Shown piece after piece: positions 61,589-64,000 of a stretch of DNA of 64,000 nt. This DNA is from Paraburkholderia aromaticivorans. Its GTDB lineage: Bacteria > Pseudomonadota > Gammaproteobacteria > Burkholderiales > Burkholderiaceae. Made by a program: the position numbers and the translations under genes. Under the pieces are notes generated by a model that was not told the origin of the DNA, ran no database searches, and worked only from the letters and a program-made list of their open reading frames with translations. The stretch spans positions 2,170,001-2,234,000 of the forward strand of contig NZ_CP051514.1 in NCBI RefSeq assembly GCF_012689525.1, written 5' to 3'. Each line of letters begins with the position of its first letter. Within the stretch, counting starts at the first letter, position 1.

Positions 61589-61942
61589 ATGAAAGCATGC
61601 AACCTTGTGAATCTGCTCGTCGTCGTGGGATGCGTGACGCTCATGTCGAACGTCTACGCGCAAGCCAGCGACGCCATGCCGACGGCGTCGAATCCGGCCG
61701 CAAGTTCAGGCAAGGCGACGACAGCGGACAGGAAGCTGGCTCGCGATGTACGCAAGGCGTTATCGAATGCGCCCAACTTCAACGTGTCGAACGTATTCGT
61801 CAAGGCGCGCGGTGGTATGGTGACACTATCCGGCAGCGTGCCGGACGGTCTTCAGATCCAGCAGGCCGCGGAAGTGGCGAAGGGCGTGTCGGGTGTAACG
61901 TCGGTGAGTAACCATCTGACGCTCTATACGAAAGGGTATTAA
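61589..61942 (+). CDS. Periplasmic BON-domain protein
   Basis: The 117-residue protein has a signal peptide (MKACNLVNLLVVVGCVTLMS, cleavage near YAQA), a short Ser/Ala linker and one BON domain (DRKLARDVRKALSNAPNFNV, GGMVTLSGSVPDGLQ, AAEVAKGVSGVTSVSNHLTL). BON domains bind membranes or lipids and occur in OsmY-like stress proteins. GAGAGG precedes the ATG. It lies convergent to the histidine kinase gene. Confidence 0.88.
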   Translation: MKACNLVNLLVVVGCVTLMSNVYAQASDAMPTASNPAASSGKATTADRKLARDVRKALSNAPNFNVSNVFVKARGGMVTLSGSVPDGLQIQQAAEVAKGVSGVTSVSNHLTLYTKGY

Positions 61943-62068
61943 CCTTTCATGGCGGCACCGGGATGTGCTGGCCATTTTCAGCCGTGAAGGTCGCAAGATG
62001 AGCCGATGCACGTGCAATTTCACGCGCTGCTTTGGCTTCGACTTGTAATACCGTTCGCATGTCCCGGG

Positions 62069-63832
62069 CTACGGAGTGTCCACTACCGGCAACGTGAAAT
62101 AAAACGTCGCGCCTCGACCCGTGTTGTTTTCGCCCCAAAGGCTGCCAGCGTGTGTCTCGACAATCCTGCGGCTGATCGACAGCCCGAGACCCAGGCCGTT
62201 CGGCTTCGAGGTAACAAATGGGTTGAAGATCACTGCGAGCTGGTCGCCGGAAAGGCCGGACCCGCTATCGCGTACAGCGACGCGCACTGTCTGCGGTCCC
62301 TCATGCGTCACGAGTACTGTCACGAGGCGGTCGCTGGACATGCCGCCGTCCATTGCATCGAACGCGTTAAGCAGGAGATTGAGCATGACCTGCTGCAACT
62401 GGACCTTGTCGCCATACACCATGACCGGGGCGCCGCGGAAGTCTGCTGACACACGTATGCCGCGCTGGATGGCATCGCTATGTAGCAGCCGCACGGCATC
62501 GCGGATCACAACGGCGGGGTCGAGCGACGCAAATTCCGGGACGCCTTTCTTGACGAGAGCGCGAATTCCCCGGATTACTTCGCTCGCGCGAGCGTTGTCC
62601 TGAACGATGTCCTTCAGTATCTCGCGCACTTCGTCGAGATCAACCGGATCGGCTTCCATAAGCTGCTGGGCTGCCTCGGTGTTGCTCAGGATGGCCGTAA
62701 GCGGCTGATTCAACTCATGGGCAAACGAAGCCGCCAGTCCGCCCATCGTCGAGATTCGCCAAAGGTGGGCCAGTTCCTGCCGGTGCCGATGCAGTTCAAT
62801 CCGATCGGTCCTGTCCACGATGGTCGCGAGCACAAACCCTTCCTCTTCGGATCGAACCATATTGAGTTTGACCTCGACCGGGAACTCGGTCCCGTCCGCG
62901 CGCCGCGCGAGCAGATCGCGGGTTTCTCCCACCGTTAAAGCCTCTGGTAGGGGGCTGGAGCTGCTACTGGTCATCAGTTGCCGGACGAGCATCGTCGCGT
63001 GCTGTCCGATCAGTTCGTGGCGTCGATAGCCAAAGAGCCTTTCGGTTTGCTCATTGGCCAGCACGATCCGGCCTTGTTGATCGAGCATAAGAATTGCAAC
63101 GGGCAGAAATTCGAGAGCACCCCGAAATTTTTCTTCAGCTTGTCTGAGATCCGTGATGTCGACGCAGGAACCGACAAAGCCGAGAAACGTGCCGACCGCG
63201 TCCACCTGGGGCACGCCGGTATCGAGGAGCCAGCGATACGCCCCATCCCGCCTGCGCAGACGGTATTCCATAATGAAATTCTTGCGCGCTTCAAACGATG
63301 AGACATATACATTCAGGCACCGATCGAAGTCGTCCGGGTGCACGCCCTCCGACCACCCGTTGCCCATTTCCTGCTCGAGCGTACGCCCCGTAAAATCCAG
63401 CCACGGTCTGTTGAAAAACGTGCAAAGGCGAGTCGTGTCTGACATCCAGATCATCACCGGAGCCGCGTCCAGCATCGCCCGGAAGCGCGTTTCGCTCCCG
63501 GGTAGAGACTTCTCCACTCGCTGCTGCCCGACAGAGTCTCTCGATGTGTCTGGCGTCCCGGGCGCGCGCACTTGGGCGTGATCTTCCAGCTCAGTCGTCA
63601 AAACGCGGTCGTCGGCAGGATTTGCACGAGAGCCTTCGGCGCGGCACGGTATCACCTTAGCGATGTGCGAACGAAACATTCTGGCGTCTTTCGATTGCGC
63701 AGTGCCGCCGATACTTACCTCGCTCTTTACCCGCCCGTGCCCGGCATCTTGCCGCCGTGACTGACGGATGAGCAGCAGTACGATGATGAAGGCTCCAAAC
63801 CCTACAGCAAAGGCGTCGATAACCATAGGCAT
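62069..63832 (-). CDS. PAS-domain sensor histidine kinase
   Basis: The kinase of about 587 residues has one N-terminal membrane helix (VIDAFAVGFGAFIIVLLLI) and a linker. Two PAS domains follow (RFRAMLDAAPVMIWMSD with FNRPWLDFTG, then ALEFLPVAILMLDQQGRIVL with ERLFGYRRHELIG). The histidine box SFAHELNQPLTAIL has the phosphorylated His near residue 372. The ATP-binding domain has QVMLNLLLNAFDAMDG, RDSGSGL and GLGLGLSISRRIVE. The layout is that of FixL/DctB-like kinases. I chose the ATG at 63832; an in-frame TTG exists at 63880. No response regulator is adjacent in the window. Confidence 0.9.
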   Translation of the reverse strand: MPMVIDAFAVGFGAFIIVLLLIRQSRRQDAGHGRVKSEVSIGGTAQSKDARMFRSHIAKVIPCRAEGSRANPADDRVLTTELEDHAQVRAPGTPDTSRDSVGQQRVEKSLPGSETRFRAMLDAAPVMIWMSDTTRLCTFFNRPWLDFTGRTLEQEMGNGWSEGVHPDDFDRCLNVYVSSFEARKNFIMEYRLRRRDGAYRWLLDTGVPQVDAVGTFLGFVGSCVDITDLRQAEEKFRGALEFLPVAILMLDQQGRIVLANEQTERLFGYRRHELIGQHATMLVRQLMTSSSSSPLPEALTVGETRDLLARRADGTEFPVEVKLNMVRSEEEGFVLATIVDRTDRIELHRHRQELAHLWRISTMGGLAASFAHELNQPLTAILSNTEAAQQLMEADPVDLDEVREILKDIVQDNARASEVIRGIRALVKKGVPEFASLDPAVVIRDAVRLLHSDAIQRGIRVSADFRGAPVMVYGDKVQLQQVMLNLLLNAFDAMDGGMSSDRLVTVLVTHEGPQTVRVAVRDSGSGLSGDQLAVIFNPFVTSKPNGLGLGLSISRRIVETHAGSLWGENNTGRGATFYFTLPVVDTP

Positions 63833-64000
63833 GGAGGATACATCCTCGCGAGGTTGGCCAGTAGAGTCAGGGATGAACAAGATCCGATCCGGCGACGTGC
63901 CGCGGGCACAAGGCGGGATAAGAGATATTACCCCACGCGGTTTTAGACGGAGGGTAAATGTGTGATGCGTTTACCGCAACCCACCCCAATTGGACCAACG
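63833..64000. other. Right edge, no supported gene
   Basis: The last 168 bases should include the kinase promoter. No other gene is apparent before the window ends. Confidence 0.4.

Noticed and set aside
61342-61911. A 189-residue plus-strand frame overlapping the BON-domain gene
   Set aside because: It is Arg/Gln-rich and lacks a signal. The overlapping frame has a clean signal peptide and BON domain.

Overview
The window reads as high-GC DNA from a Burkholderiaceae bacterium, most likely Paraburkholderia or Burkholderia. The signs are the codon use, the DUF4148, DUF2934 and DUF1488 family proteins, a Burkholderia-type porin remnant, a complete aromatic meta-cleavage operon, and the insertion-sequence types present. 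I see no rRNA, tRNA or CRISPR array. The number of decayed genes suggests an accessory replicon or a flexible part of a chromosome, but that is inference.

Region 1 (1-13 kb) begins with a partial envelope protein, a porin remnant, a TRIC-type channel gene with an internal deletion, an M20 amidohydrolase and a frameshifted gluconate dehydrogenase subunit 3. The main content is a complete 3-(3-hydroxyphenyl)propionate pathway. A divergent IclR regulator (mhpR) sits beside a perfect 17-bp palindromic operator, followed by mhpA, mhpB, mhpD, mhpF, mhpE, a transporter (mhpT) and mhpC. Ring hydroxylation, extradiol cleavage, C-C hydrolysis, hydration, aldol cleavage and acetaldehyde dehydrogenation are all present.

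Region 2 (12.7-28.5 kb) is a mosaic of small genes and remnants. It holds a broken MerP-like gene beside a GDCCVxC-type cysteine protein, a His/Asp-rich lipoprotein, a cupredoxin, an MCE protein with a truncated partner lipoprotein, small DUF proteins, fragments of IS6, IS5, TetR and LysR genes, otsA, a 226-bp MITE-like element with perfect 32-bp inverted repeats inside a decayed gene, and a ParD/ParE-like toxin-antitoxin pair.

Region 3 (29.7-34.5 kb) holds a 1267-residue DUF4157 (eCIS core) protein with an HExxH motif, long Ala-rich coiled coils, membrane segments, a proline-rich linker and an unrecognised C-terminal domain. An SUMF1-fold protein lies 29 bp downstream. This is the best candidate for a new toxin or effector system here.

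Region 4 (34.8-46.7 kb) holds a beta-propeller/DUF305 pair. It is followed by a probable catabolic cluster of MFS transporter, MmgE/PrpD protein, GntR/UTRA regulator, LeuC/LeuD-like dehydratase and a PEP-mutase/isocitrate-lyase family lyase, with matching candidate operators. A decayed MarR regulator then precedes an isochorismatase-fold protein and a small membrane protein.

Region 5 (46.7-60.1 kb) is a dense stack of mobile elements. One recombinase-in-trio (RIT) element lies in a tyrosine-recombinase gene and carries a second RIT element inside its own third recombinase gene. A group IIC intron follows, then IS701-type, IS5-type and IS701-type elements that appear to have used the same TTAG site one after another.

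Region 6 (60.1-64 kb) returns to ordinary genes: an LpxL/HtrB-family acyltransferase, a BON-domain protein and a PAS sensor histidine kinase.
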